A program made the translations under genes and the position numbers. The notes under the pieces were generated by a model. It saw only the letters and a list, made by a program, of their open reading frames with translations. It ran no database searches and had not been told where the DNA came from. From assembly GCA_002492525.1 (NCBI GenBank), contig DKZA01000040.1:5948-69947 (forward strand): DNA of 64,000 nt, given 5' to 3'. Position 1 is the first letter of the stretch. The number at the start of each line of letters is the position of its first letter. The stretch comes from Lachnospiraceae bacterium UBA7086. GTDB lineage: Bacteria; Bacillota; Clostridia; Lachnospirales; Lachnospiraceae. Positions 31,174 to 40,363 of the stretch are shown here, piece by piece.

Positions 31174-32790
31174 ATGCAGGAATTTCAGGGGAAATCTGTC
31201 TACAAAGGAACCGCGATGGGTAAAGTTGTGGTTTTAAAAGAACCGGATTCTGTCATAAAGCGCGTACGCATCAATGATGTGCAGGCGGAGATAGAAAGAT
31301 ATGAACGGGCCAGTAAAGAGGCGGCCAGACAGCTTGGCGTGTTATATGAGAAGGCATGCAGAGAGGTGGGGGAAGCAGGCGCCGCCATCTTCGAGGTACA
31401 TCAGATGATGTTAGAGGATGAGGATTATGTGGATGCGATTCGTAATACCATAGAGACGGAGTCGGTAAATGCGGAGTATGCGGTGGCGGTCACGGGAGAT
31501 AATTTTTCAGAAACTTTTGCGTCTATGGATGATGATTATATGAAGGCGCGCAGTGCAGATGTAAAGGATATCTCCAACAGAATAATACGCATTTTGGAGG
31601 GCACGAAAGATGCAGATTTGTCGGAGGCGGCGGTTATCATGGCGGATGATTTGTCGCCCAGTCAGACGGTGCAGATAGATAAGGATAAAATACTGGCCAT
31701 TGTCACCGTTCATGGTTCCACCAATTCTCATACGGCGATTCTGGCGCGGACCATGAATATTCCGGCCCTCATTGGCGTACCCCTGGATCTTGGGAAAATC
31801 AGCTCCGGCATGACCGCTATTGTGGACGGCAGTACAGGGCATGTAATCCTGGAACCTACAGAAGAGCAATGCAGGGAGGCGGAACAAAAGATTGTCTGGG
31901 AGCGCAGGCAGGCATCTCGTCTGCAGGAGCTCAAAGGCAGACCGAGTATCACGCCTGATGGACGTAAGGTGAACGTCTATGCAAATATTGGCAGCGTTGC
32001 AGATATCGGTTATGTGCTGGAGAATGATGCGGAAGGGATTGGATTATTCAGGAGTGAATTTCTTTATCTTGGGCGGGAAGATTTTCCTGCGGAGGAAGAA
32101 CAGTTTCAGGCATATCGGCAGGTACTGCAGATGATGGCGGATAAGAAAGTGATTATCCGCACACTGGACATCGGGGCGGATAAGAAGGCGGATTATTTTC
32201 ATTTTCAGAAAGAGGAAAATCCGGCCATGGGATACCGGGCAATCCGTATCTGTTTAAAACAGCCGGAAATTTTTAAGACGCAGCTTCGGGCACTCCTGCG
32301 GGCGGCGGTCTATGGGAATCTTTCCATCATGTATCCTATGATTATTTCCGTGGAGGAAGTCCAAAAGATAACTGTTATCATGGAAGAGGTAAGACAGGAG
32401 CTGGAGCAGGCGGGGATTCCTTTCGCCGTGCCGGAGCAGGGAATTATGATAGAGACGCCGGCCGCGGTCATGATCAGCGATGAACTGGCACAGCTGGTGG
32501 ATTTTTTCAGTATCGGCACCAATGATCTGACACAGTATACGTTAGCGATCGACAGGCAGAATGAAAAACTGGATGATTTTTATAATCCCCATCACAAAGC
32601 CGTCCTGCGTATGATTGAGATGGCAGTGGACAATGCGCATAAATATGGGAAATGGGCGGGTATCTGTGGAGAGCTTGGAGCGGATCTTGCACTGACGGAG
32701 GAATTTATCCGTATGGGATTGGATGAACTGTCAGTCTCTCCTTCGATGGTGCTTCAGGTAAGGGAAAAAATTATTACATTTGCGAAGTGA
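31174..32790 (+). CDS. ptsI: Phosphoenolpyruvate-protein phosphotransferase (PTS enzyme I)
   Basis: 538 residues, slightly short of the usual 570. Domains: HPr-binding/swivelling N-terminal part with active His186 in GSTNSHTAILARTMNIPALIG, and a PEP-binding barrel with GIGLFRSEFLYLGRE, IRTLDIGADKK, MVYPMI-like MYPMIISVEEV, GIMIETPAAV and FFSIGTNDLTQYTLAIDR ahead of the catalytic Cys region (GICGELGAD). It moves phosphate from PEP to HPr. It is co-transcribed with ptsH. No sugar-specific EII is present in the window. Confidence 0.97.
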   Translation: MQEFQGKSVYKGTAMGKVVVLKEPDSVIKRVRINDVQAEIERYERASKEAARQLGVLYEKACREVGEAGAAIFEVHQMMLEDEDYVDAIRNTIETESVNAEYAVAVTGDNFSETFASMDDDYMKARSADVKDISNRIIRILEGTKDADLSEAAVIMADDLSPSQTVQIDKDKILAIVTVHGSTNSHTAILARTMNIPALIGVPLDLGKISSGMTAIVDGSTGHVILEPTEEQCREAEQKIVWERRQASRLQELKGRPSITPDGRKVNVYANIGSVADIGYVLENDAEGIGLFRSEFLYLGREDFPAEEEQFQAYRQVLQMMADKKVIIRTLDIGADKKADYFHFQKEENPAMGYRAIRICLKQPEIFKTQLRALLRAAVYGNLSIMYPMIISVEEVQKITVIMEEVRQELEQAGIPFAVPEQGIMIETPAAVMISDELAQLVDFFSIGTNDLTQYTLAIDRQNEKLDDFYNPHHKAVLRMIEMAVDNAHKYGKWAGICGELGADLALTEEFIRMGLDELSVSPSMVLQVREKIITFAK

Positions 32791-32862
32791 GGCTTATCAT
32801 GGTATATTGTGTAATAAATGGGAGATATCTGTTGCAGTTGGGGAATGTTTTGGGAGGATAAG

Positions 32863-34701
32863 ATGAAAGATTCGGATATTTTTGAGAAAAGATTAAAGAA
32901 GCACCATGATGAACTGCGCTGGCTTTATATGGAATTGTATGATAATGATGCCATGTTTGCGGAATTATGTGATCAGATGTACGCATATCATCTGGCCCGG
33001 AATCAGAAAATGAAGATGTTGGATCAAAAGAGGGAGAAAAACCCGGCATGGTTCCGCAGGAGGGATATGCTGGGGATGATGCTTTACATTGATAATTTCG
33101 CAGGTACGATACAGGGACTTCAGAAGAAACTTTCTTATCTGGAATCCTGTCATGTCAACTATATCCATCTGATGCCGTTTCTGGATTCTCCAAAGGGACG
33201 TTCGGATGGCGGATATGCTGTGGCTGATTTCAGAAAGGTGAGGCCCGATCTTGGCAGTATGGATGATCTGGCGCAGCTGTCTGAGGCGTGTCATGAGCGG
33301 GGGATCAGCCTGTGTATGGACTTTGTCATGAACCATACGTCGGAAGAACATGAGTGGGCCAGAAGGGCGCGCCAGGGTGAGGGCGAATATATGAGCCGGT
33401 ATTTTTTCTATGATAATTATGACATTCCGGCGCAGTATGAGGAAACTGTACCGCAGGTGTTTCCCACCACCGCACCGGGCAATTTCACCTGGCTGCCGGA
33501 GATCGGGCATTTTGTGATGACATCGTTTTACCCTTATCAGTGGGATCTAAATTATAGAAATCCCCGTGTCTTTAATGAGATGATGTATAATTTCCTGTAT
33601 CTGGCCAATCAGGGAATGGATATTATACGAATTGATGCGGTGCCCTATATTTGGAAGGAACTGGGTACGCAGTGCCGAAACCTGAAACAGGTACATACCA
33701 TTGTGCGCATGATGCGTATGATTGGCGAGATCGTGTGCCCGGGCGTTGTGCTGCTTGGTGAGGTCGTGATGGAGCCGGAAAAGGTTGTACCGTATTTTGG
33801 GACAGTGGAGAAACCGGAGTGTCACATGCTCTATAATGTAACCACTATGGCTACCACCTGGAACTGTGTGGCCACCAGAGATGTGCGGTTGTTAAAAAAA
33901 CAGATGGGGATTGTGAACGGTCTGCCGAAAGAATATACCTTTTTAAATTATTTAAGGTGCCATGACGATATCGGCTGGGGACTTGATTTTGACACATTGA
34001 GATCCTGGGGGATGGATGAAGTGGCCCATAAAAAGTATCTCAATGATTACTTTACGGGAAAGTATCCGGGCAGCGTCAGCAGGGGGGAACTGTATAATGA
34101 TGATCCTAGACTTGGAGACGCAAGGTTCTGTGGGACTACCGCTTCTATGTGTGGTGTGGAGAGCGCTGGGTTTGAGAATGATCAGCAGAAGATGCAGGAT
34201 GCTGTCCGTATGGATATCATGCTTCACGCCTATATGATGACACAGTCCGGGATTCCGATGCTTTACAGCGGGGATGAAGTAGGACAGGTAAATGACTATT
34301 CTTATAAGCAGGATGTGAGTAAAGCAACGGATTCCCGTTACCTCCACAGAGGAAGATTTAATTGGGCCCTGGCGGCGGAATGTGGTGATGCGAAGACCGT
34401 GGCAGGACAGATTTTTCAGGCACTAAAGAAGTTGGAAATCCTTAGAACTAAGAAGAAAGTCTTTGATGCCGATGCTGACTGTCAGGTACTGGATGCAGGG
34501 GATGACGCCGTGCTGGGTTTGATGAGGAGTAAGGCAAAAGAGCAAATGATAGGGCTTTATAATTTCCATGATATGGAGAGAGAAGTGACATGTAACCAGG
34601 ACGGTGTATGGAAAAACATGTTGAATGGTAAGGAACAGGATATACATACCGTTACACTGCCGGGACACGGGTTTGTGTGGCTGGAAAAGACGAAGTCCTG
34701 A
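32863..34701 (+). CDS. GH13 amylosucrase-like alpha-glucan/sucrose enzyme (GH13_4 type)
   Basis: 612 residues from ATG 32863 (GGGAGGA 6 nt upstream; the frame from 32818 is rejected). An alpha-helical N-terminal domain (1-65) precedes the catalytic barrel: LMPFLDSPKGRSDGGYAVADF, CMDFVMNHTSEEHEW, nucleophile Asp258 in DIIRIDAVPYIW, acid/base Glu300 in VLLGEVV, and RCHDDIG (His367, Asp368). A C-terminal beta domain follows. The helical N-terminus and SEEHEW motif match amylosucrase and related sucrose hydrolases, which use sucrose as glucosyl donor. No signal peptide. It lies just downstream of ptsHI and could be transcribed with them. Confidence 0.87.
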   Translation: MKDSDIFEKRLKKHHDELRWLYMELYDNDAMFAELCDQMYAYHLARNQKMKMLDQKREKNPAWFRRRDMLGMMLYIDNFAGTIQGLQKKLSYLESCHVNYIHLMPFLDSPKGRSDGGYAVADFRKVRPDLGSMDDLAQLSEACHERGISLCMDFVMNHTSEEHEWARRARQGEGEYMSRYFFYDNYDIPAQYEETVPQVFPTTAPGNFTWLPEIGHFVMTSFYPYQWDLNYRNPRVFNEMMYNFLYLANQGMDIIRIDAVPYIWKELGTQCRNLKQVHTIVRMMRMIGEIVCPGVVLLGEVVMEPEKVVPYFGTVEKPECHMLYNVTTMATTWNCVATRDVRLLKKQMGIVNGLPKEYTFLNYLRCHDDIGWGLDFDTLRSWGMDEVAHKKYLNDYFTGKYPGSVSRGELYNDDPRLGDARFCGTTASMCGVESAGFENDQQKMQDAVRMDIMLHAYMMTQSGIPMLYSGDEVGQVNDYSYKQDVSKATDSRYLHRGRFNWALAAECGDAKTVAGQIFQALKKLEILRTKKKVFDADADCQVLDAGDDAVLGLMRSKAKEQMIGLYNFHDMEREVTCNQDGVWKNMLNGKEQDIHTVTLPGHGFVWLEKTKS

Positions 34702-34729
34702 TGATAAGGCGCTTTAGAGGAAGGAAATA

Positions 34730-35194
34730 ATGCAGCAGTCGCAGGTAACAATATTAATTATAGTAATAGTATTTATTGTCGTCCTGACAGTGGCGGCCAT
34801 ACTTTTGATAAAGTGTGTCCGCCGCTTTCGTCATAACCGTAAAACAGGATTTATGGATGAGATGGAAGGGCATGACTTTGAATATTTCTGTGCAGAACTC
34901 TTGGAAAAACAAGGTTTTATGGATGTGGAAGTGACGCGCCAAAGCGGAGATTTTGGCGTAGATATCCTGGCGGAGAAAGACGGTGTCACCTATGCGGTTC
35001 AGTGTAAACGATATCGGGCCCCGGTGGGAGTGGAGGCCGTACTTCGTACTTATGGCGGGCGGGCTTATTATGAGTGTATGGTGGGTGCGGTCATGACCAA
35101 TCAGTATTTTACGGCGCCGGCAGTGGAGGCGGCGAAGAAATTGCGGATTCTGCTCTGGGATCGGGGATACATAGAGCAGATGATGGAAGAATAG
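34730..35194 (+). CDS. Membrane-anchored Mrr-like (PD-(D/E)xK) nuclease-fold protein
   Basis: 154 residues: one N-terminal membrane helix (TILIIVIVFIVVLTVAAILLI, about 7-27), a basic stretch, then a restriction-endonuclease-like Mrr_cat domain (about 44-150) with FEYFCAELLEKQGF, the catalytic GDFGVDILAEKDGVTYAVQCKRY (Asp, then Gln-x-Lys) and GAVMTNQYFTAPA. This topology places the nuclease fold on the cytoplasmic face. Such proteins are found beside housekeeping genes in Firmicutes; the role (DNA degradation, defence or repair) is not established. Its stop codon lies within the operator of the next gene. Confidence 0.87.
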   Translation: MQQSQVTILIIVIVFIVVLTVAAILLIKCVRRFRHNRKTGFMDEMEGHDFEYFCAELLEKQGFMDVEVTRQSGDFGVDILAEKDGVTYAVQCKRYRAPVGVEAVLRTYGGRAYYECMVGAVMTNQYFTAPAVEAAKKLRILLWDRGYIEQMMEE

Positions 35195-35224
35195 TTTGAC
35201 TGTCAAACTATTATCTGCTAAAAT
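35191..35224 (+). promoter_or_regulatory. FabT-type operator overlapping the promoter of the MarR gene
   Basis: Perfect inverted repeat ATAGTTTGAC-T-GTCAAACTAT (35191-35211). It contains the -35 TTGACT (35196-35201); after a 17-bp spacer comes TAAAAT (35219-35224). The TTTGA...TCAAA arms look like FabT boxes, and overlap with -35 implies autorepression. Confidence 0.85.
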
Positions 35225-35259
35225 GAGACAACAGAATTTATGAGGGTTGGAGAGCCGAG

Positions 35260-35697
35260 ATGGATATCAATAATACGCTGAATGAAATACTGGTCAAATT
35301 GTTCCGCGATATCAATACCATAGAAGAACGCGCCATACGGACGGGGGAATATCGGGATGTGACGGCCAATGATATGCATGTCATAGAAGCCATTGGAACG
35401 AATACGGTGAAGAATATGACCAGTGTGGCAAGAGAACTTGAGGTTACCACGGGAACGCTGACCATATCTGTCAATGGCCTTGTGAAGAAAGGCTACGTGA
35501 ACAGAAGCCGCAGCGAGGAGGACCGGCGGGTGGTATTGATTTCTTTGTCGGATAAAGGAATCAGAGCCTATCTCCATCACCAGGAGTTCCATGAGAAAAT
35601 GATAGCAGCCGTACTGGCAGGACTATCGGAGGAAGAACAACGAGTGTTGGGACAGGCTCTGTTTAAGTTAAATCAGTTTTTCCGGGAGGCGTATTAG
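35260..35697 (+). CDS. MarR-family regulator, FabT-like
   Basis: 145-residue winged-helix protein. It closely follows the pattern of pneumococcal FabT, the repressor of fatty-acid synthesis genes: an N-terminal IEERAIRTGEYRDVTANDMHVIEAIG, recognition region SVARELEVTTGTLTISVNGLVKKGYVNRSRSEEDRRVVLISL and C-terminal dimer helix. A FabT-type palindrome covers its own promoter. In Firmicutes this gene usually sits beside the fab cluster, but no fab gene is seen here, so it probably works in trans, or fab genes lie elsewhere. The 3' end comes within 11 bp of the convergent DUF885 gene. Confidence 0.88.
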   Translation: MDINNTLNEILVKLFRDINTIEERAIRTGEYRDVTANDMHVIEAIGTNTVKNMTSVARELEVTTGTLTISVNGLVKKGYVNRSRSEEDRRVVLISLSDKGIRAYLHHQEFHEKMIAAVLAGLSEEEQRVLGQALFKLNQFFREAY

Positions 35698-35707
35698 GCG
35701 GGTCCTC

Positions 35708-37561
35708 TTACGGATTCCACATGACCAACCGTGACGCCAGTGTCCGGTAATCGGCAGGGCCGTTCTGTAACAGAAAGCAATGGAACTGATATTGAAAATC
35801 TGTATGATCGTTAGCAGCGTTTGTTTCTCCGGGGGTGGCCCAGATGACGGACGCTTGTTTTTTTAATTCCATAATTTCCAGATAACCCAGGTAGTATTTG
35901 AGATAGTTGCAGGGTTCTTCTACAATGTACTGGTAGACGGCCTGCACATTTTCATCGCTCATGGTTCCTAAGGATGCGAAGATTTTTCTGACATCATTTA
36001 AAGTGGCGCCGTCATAATGGATGGAAACATCTAACAAAGAATACAGACACAACTGGATCTGACGGTCCAGACGGCAGGCCTGGTAATAGCGGGCCGCCTC
36101 CGGATGAGTGGTCTTGGCCAGTTCTATGGCATAATCATAAGAGGCTAACTCTACATACATCGCCCATCCTTCTATGAACCCGCCGTAGTAGAGGACACTG
36201 CGCATAGGCGGGACTTCCTGTTCGTCCCAATAGCGCTGACTGTAGACAGTCTGATACAGGTGACCGGGATAGCCTTCGTGTGCCAGAGTGGTAAAGAGGG
36301 ACAGATCGTCAGAGGTGTCCTGCTTATTAATGTAGATAATATTATTACAGATATTGTCTATAGGCGGCGTCATATAGAAAGCGGGTGCGCTGTAAGGTTC
36401 CAGACTGGGATCTACGTATTTTACCACGGAGTGAATCTGGGTATTATCCTTCCCGGCAGGAATGGCCGGATATTCCCGGCGTATGGCGGTCTGCAGATAA
36501 GAAAGGTATTCTTCCGGAGTTGTTTCCGGTAACAGTGTCGGTTCCTGTAAGATCATATCTTTCAGTTCAGGATTTTCCCGCAACAGGCTAAGCAGGGATT
36601 CGTAATGGAATTGAAGATCCTGATAGAGAATCCTTTTGATCTCCGAGATGTCACGATAAGAACCTGTACGCAGGCGCAGCAGGGTAAGATAGTAGTCCCG
36701 GCCGCCTTCGTACTGCGCCAGTCCGCCGATATTTTTGCTGCTTCCTTTCAGGAGAGTGATTTCGTCGGCGAGTTTGTCATAGGCGGGCGCCACCACGGTT
36801 GTCAAAAGACGGTCGTGTTCGGCCTGATAGGAAAGAGATTCTTCCGGGCTGATGATTCCCTGGTTCACCAGGATATCAAGGCGCTCTTTAAAGGTAACGG
36901 TCAGAAAATGGGAACCGTTGGACAGGGAAGCCTGATCCATCAGATCCATACACTGGGCGATCGTTTTGTCCGCGGTTTCATCGGACATAAAAAGTCCTGC
37001 CTGCTTTTTTTCTTTTTCATAGACGATCAGCCCGTCAAAATAGGCAGGAACCTGAGAGAGGATAGCAAGATAGTTATCAACATCCTCCACACTGTCTAAC
37101 TGGTATTCTGCCAAAAGAACAGGCAGTTCCGAGCAGGCTCCCGAGGAGGGAGAAAGAGGTTCTGCAAAATAGGGGAAGGCGGCCGTCTGCGCCACTGCGC
37201 ATAAGTAGCTGTCCAAAAGATCATACAGATATTGGTTGTCTTTATTCAGGGAATCACGGTCTATTGTGGCTAACTGCGCGCGGGTTTGGGAAAGCTCATA
37301 GATATCGTTTGCAGCATCGCCCGCATGGTAGACAGGAAGAGTGAGCGCAGACTCATCAATACCATAGGAAGCGGCATCATCTATGGTATAATGAAAATGA
37401 ATCGGATTGGACTTAACTTCGTTTAGGAAGAATTGTTCTCCAAAAGATTCAAATCGGGCATCCTGGTGATTATGCGCATAATAAAGCAGAGTGGAGGCAC
37501 AAAATCCTCCGAGGATTATAAGGGCCACAGCCCATTGTTTGAACGTGAGATTGCGTTTCAA
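35708..37561 (-). CDS. DUF885 metallopeptidase-like membrane-anchored protein
   Basis: 617 residues with a TTG start (GAAGG about 7 nt upstream). The N-terminal hydrophobic segment (QWAVALIILGGFCASTLLYY) acts as signal anchor, so the body is extracytoplasmic. The family hallmark HEGYPGH (428-434) is a HExxxxH-like zinc site, with GFIEGWAMYVELASYD about 30 residues later likely giving a Glu ligand. DUF885 proteins are related to M32-like carboxypeptidases, but activity is rarely proven. It converges with the FabT-like gene and lies just downstream of the leftward diguanylate cyclase gene. Confidence 0.87.
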   Translation of the reverse strand: MKRNLTFKQWAVALIILGGFCASTLLYYAHNHQDARFESFGEQFFLNEVKSNPIHFHYTIDDAASYGIDESALTLPVYHAGDAANDIYELSQTRAQLATIDRDSLNKDNQYLYDLLDSYLCAVAQTAAFPYFAEPLSPSSGACSELPVLLAEYQLDSVEDVDNYLAILSQVPAYFDGLIVYEKEKKQAGLFMSDETADKTIAQCMDLMDQASLSNGSHFLTVTFKERLDILVNQGIISPEESLSYQAEHDRLLTTVVAPAYDKLADEITLLKGSSKNIGGLAQYEGGRDYYLTLLRLRTGSYRDISEIKRILYQDLQFHYESLLSLLRENPELKDMILQEPTLLPETTPEEYLSYLQTAIRREYPAIPAGKDNTQIHSVVKYVDPSLEPYSAPAFYMTPPIDNICNNIIYINKQDTSDDLSLFTTLAHEGYPGHLYQTVYSQRYWDEQEVPPMRSVLYYGGFIEGWAMYVELASYDYAIELAKTTHPEAARYYQACRLDRQIQLCLYSLLDVSIHYDGATLNDVRKIFASLGTMSDENVQAVYQYIVEEPCNYLKYYLGYLEIMELKKQASVIWATPGETNAANDHTDFQYQFHCFLLQNGPADYRTLASRLVMWNP

Positions 37562-37615
37562 GAAAATACCTTCAAGAAAGATTTGTATTAATATATGAAA
37601 GGATACTATAAATAA

Positions 37616-37642
37616 TGACCGGATCAGAAGATGATCCGGTCA
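37616..37642 (-). other. Hairpin spanning the diguanylate cyclase stop codon
   Basis: Perfect 11-bp stem TGACCGGATCA / TGATCCGGTCA with loop GAAGA; it includes the TGA stop of the gene to its right. It has only a weak T-rich tail leftward, so it may terminate weakly or protect the 3' end. Confidence 0.7.
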
Positions 37643-38712
37643 CGTCCGCTTTCTTTACCAATATATAGTTTCTCGTCCGCTTCCTTTAAGATTGTGGTCA
37701 TATCGCTGTGGTAATCATATTCCACAAGACCGTATGTCAGGGAAACGGTAAAGGTTTCAGAACCACCGTCAAAAACGATTGCTTTGATTCTCTGCCGTAG
37801 ATTGTCTAAGGCAATCATCGCATCATCTCCGTTTAATTTAGGGAAAATCAACAGAAATTCCTCACCGCCCCAACGGGATATAAAGGAGTCCGGCGGCAGT
37901 TCCTTTTGGAACGTGCTGGAAATCTTTTTCAGTACCACGTCCCCCACATCATGTCCGTAGGTATCATTTACACGTTTAAAGAAATCAATGTCACACAGAC
38001 AGATACTGATTTGATTCTCTGGATTCTTGAGCAGAGAATCCAGATATTCCATAGTACTGCGGCGGTTATAGAGACCGGTCAGCGTATCCGTATTAGCCTG
38101 TTTCATCAGCTGTCTGTTGTATTCAATCAGCTTTCCTTCCAGTTCCTGGGAATCCGCGCTGAATATGTAAGCGGTCAGGGCAAGAGACAGGAAAACAAAA
38201 AAGGTGTTTACAATCTGCATCATATTGGAGAGATCCGGCGCCAAAGCCAGCGTAGGTTCGTGAGTCTGACAATAGTAATATAGATAAATCCGAAGTGCCA
38301 GCAGGGCCAGGGTGTAGATAATCTTAGCCTTTTCGTGCCGGTATTTTGAAAAATAACAAAATACCAGAAGTGTAATGATAAAGTGCTGCACCCCGATATT
38401 CCAGCCGAAACAGACTACGTTGGCAACTGTCCATATCAGCACATAGATGTTAAGTGCACAGTATGAGGTAAAGGAACTCCAATAATAGGAACACACAAAA
38501 GCGGCAATAAATAAAACCAAAGAAATGATGGAAAAAACAAGGCCGCTGATATGTGCAGAGAGGGCAATCAGGACACAATTAACCAAAGAATAAACTGCCA
38601 TGGAAAGAATCAACAGCCTGATGACGACGATTAGTTTGGATGATTCATTTTTTCTGCCGGTGTCCCGGCGTATATTCTCATAAATGTTGGCAAAAACAGA
38701 ATTCTCTTTCAT
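37624..38712 (-). CDS. Diguanylate cyclase (membrane-bound GGDEF protein)
   Basis: 362 residues: about six membrane helices (27-185) without a recognised sensor family name, a short coiled linker, then a GGDEF domain (about 203-362) with NTDTLTGLYNRRS, CDIDFFKRVNDTYGHDVGD and the active site WGGEEF (GGEEF 282-286), all intact, so it should make c-di-GMP from GTP. An RxxD product-inhibition site five residues upstream is not seen (ELPPD instead), so feedback control may be absent. ATG 38712. Confidence 0.93.
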   Translation of the reverse strand: MKENSVFANIYENIRRDTGRKNESSKLIVVIRLLILSMAVYSLVNCVLIALSAHISGLVFSIISLVLFIAAFVCSYYWSSFTSYCALNIYVLIWTVANVVCFGWNIGVQHFIITLLVFCYFSKYRHEKAKIIYTLALLALRIYLYYYCQTHEPTLALAPDLSNMMQIVNTFFVFLSLALTAYIFSADSQELEGKLIEYNRQLMKQANTDTLTGLYNRRSTMEYLDSLLKNPENQISICLCDIDFFKRVNDTYGHDVGDVVLKKISSTFQKELPPDSFISRWGGEEFLLIFPKLNGDDAMIALDNLRQRIKAIVFDGGSETFTVSLTYGLVEYDYHSDMTTILKEADEKLYIGKESGRDRIIF

Positions 38713-38881
38713 TATAATATTCTTTCATTAATAGAGTTTTTTTGCTAAAAAATGATACACACATTTATATTACACCTTTTATAGTGCTAATGCAAACAAA
38801 GAATCTTGTTTTTATTAGAAAAAAATTTACAATTTATCTTTTATTAGAAAATTGGTAGAATAAAGCAAAGGAGATAAAAAT
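38713..38881. other. Divergent intergenic region with a direct repeat before the sugar-sensor kinase
   Basis: AT-rich; TTTTATTAGAA occurs twice (38810-38820 and 38839-38849, 29 bp apart). TTTATC (38833-38838) with a 17-bp spacer to TAGAAT (38856-38861) is a plausible promoter for the kinase; the repeat may be a regulator site. This is tentative. Confidence 0.4.
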
Positions 38882-40363
38882 ATGCAGGCTGCCAAAGTGA
38901 AATATTCCATTAAACATAAACTGACTCTTCTTTCCATGGTGGTGGCGATTCCCTTTCTGGTAATGGTCATTTACCTGATTTATGCGCTTCATAATTACAG
39001 CAATGCCTATGATACCATTGTGAGCAATATGACTGTGGCGAATAATTATAATCTGAATTTTAAAGAAGAGATGGATGAGAGTCTTTATAAACTGGTGGTG
39101 GGCTATGTTACCTTCGAGACAGTGGGGGATGATAAGAGTTTGCAAGATCCTTATGTTTTGTTGGATGAATTGCGTAACGAGTTCGGAAACCTGATGAGAA
39201 TCACTACAGATGGAGAGAGCCGGGCCTGGCTTCAGATTCTGCTGCGTAACATTGATACGCTGGAAGCCCGTGTGGACGACATTAAAGCGAACATAGAAAA
39301 TGAGACGGGTTATGATATGAATATCGAGATGCTGGATAATAATATCTATATCCTGACAGAATTGATTCAGGATAATATTCAGTCTTATATTTATTATCAG
39401 ACTAAGAGTATGGAGCATTTGACGGAGCAGCTGAATGTAAAGGTGCATACCTTCACCGTGTTTTGCGGTATCCTTTTGATCCTTCTGCTTTTGCTGGTGG
39501 TGATGCTGATCGTCATGATTGTGAGCGGCATCATCCGGCCGATTCGGGAATTGTCCCAGGTTACGGAAAAAGTGTCCGAAGGAGATTTTTCGGTTCGCGC
39601 CCATGTGGATTCCGAAGATGAAGTGGCGGTGCTTGCTGACAGTGTCAACAGCATGACGGAGAGTATCGAAGGGCTGGTACAGAAGATCAAAGAAGATGAG
39701 CGTAAGATGCGCCGGGCGGATCTGCGGCTTTTGCAGGAACAGATTAACCCGCACTTTCTATATAATACATTGGACACGATTGTATGGCTGATCGAAGGCA
39801 ACGACCCGGATAAAGCGGTAAATGTGGTCATGTCTTTGTCGGAATTTTTCCGGCTGGTGTTGTCTAAAGGGCGTGAATATATTACCATACAGGAAGAAGA
39901 ACTTCACATCAGAAGTTATCTGGAGATACAGCAGGTGCGTTATCGGGATATTCTGGAGTATGAGATTCAGATCGCGCCGGAACTTTATCAGTACAAGATT
40001 TTAAAACTTACCTTACAGCCTCTTGTGGAGAATTCTCTTTACCATGGGATTAAATATAAGCGGGCAAAGGGGACCATAAGTGTAACGGGCAGTCTGCAGG
40101 ACGGCATGATACATTTTATGGTGAAGGATAACGGGGTAGGCATGGAAGAGGAGGAACTGGCCAAACTCAAAGAGGAGATTGTCAAGCCTTGTCAGGATAC
40201 AGAGAAAGGTTTTGGACTTGCCAATGTGAATGAACGTATCCGGATGAATTTTGGGACGGAATACGGTATGAAGATTGATTCCGCCAAAGGGAAAGGAACT
40301 TGTGTGGAAATTATTATACCGGCGGTTCATTATGCGGCAGATAGGAGTGAACAGGATGTTTAA
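38882..40363 (+). CDS. YesM/LytS-type sensor histidine kinase (three-component sugar sensor)
   Basis: 493 residues: membrane helix (about 16-38), extracellular helical sensor region (about 40-190), second helix (VFCGILLILLLLLVVMLIVMIV), HAMP linker (IIRPIRELSQVTEKVSEGDFSVR), His_kinase domain with QEQINPHFLYNTLDTI (phospho-His in PHF) and a HATPase domain (LQPLVENSLYHGIK; DNGVGM; GFGLANVNERI). Its end overlaps the next gene, a membrane-anchored sugar-binding protein, by 8 bp, and a YesN-type regulator follows. This gene set parallels clostridial XylFII-LytS-YesN systems in which the binding protein presents the sugar to the kinase. Confidence 0.93.
   Translation: MQAAKVKYSIKHKLTLLSMVVAIPFLVMVIYLIYALHNYSNAYDTIVSNMTVANNYNLNFKEEMDESLYKLVVGYVTFETVGDDKSLQDPYVLLDELRNEFGNLMRITTDGESRAWLQILLRNIDTLEARVDDIKANIENETGYDMNIEMLDNNIYILTELIQDNIQSYIYYQTKSMEHLTEQLNVKVHTFTVFCGILLILLLLLVVMLIVMIVSGIIRPIRELSQVTEKVSEGDFSVRAHVDSEDEVAVLADSVNSMTESIEGLVQKIKEDERKMRRADLRLLQEQINPHFLYNTLDTIVWLIEGNDPDKAVNVVMSLSEFFRLVLSKGREYITIQEEELHIRSYLEIQQVRYRDILEYEIQIAPELYQYKILKLTLQPLVENSLYHGIKYKRAKGTISVTGSLQDGMIHFMVKDNGVGMEEEELAKLKEEIVKPCQDTEKGFGLANVNERIRMNFGTEYGMKIDSAKGKGTCVEIIIPAVHYAADRSEQDV

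Noticed and set aside
38834..39754. 306-codon reverse-strand ORF
   Set aside because: It is antisense to a full, family-typical YesM kinase; its His/Gln-rich composition is that of a shadow frame.
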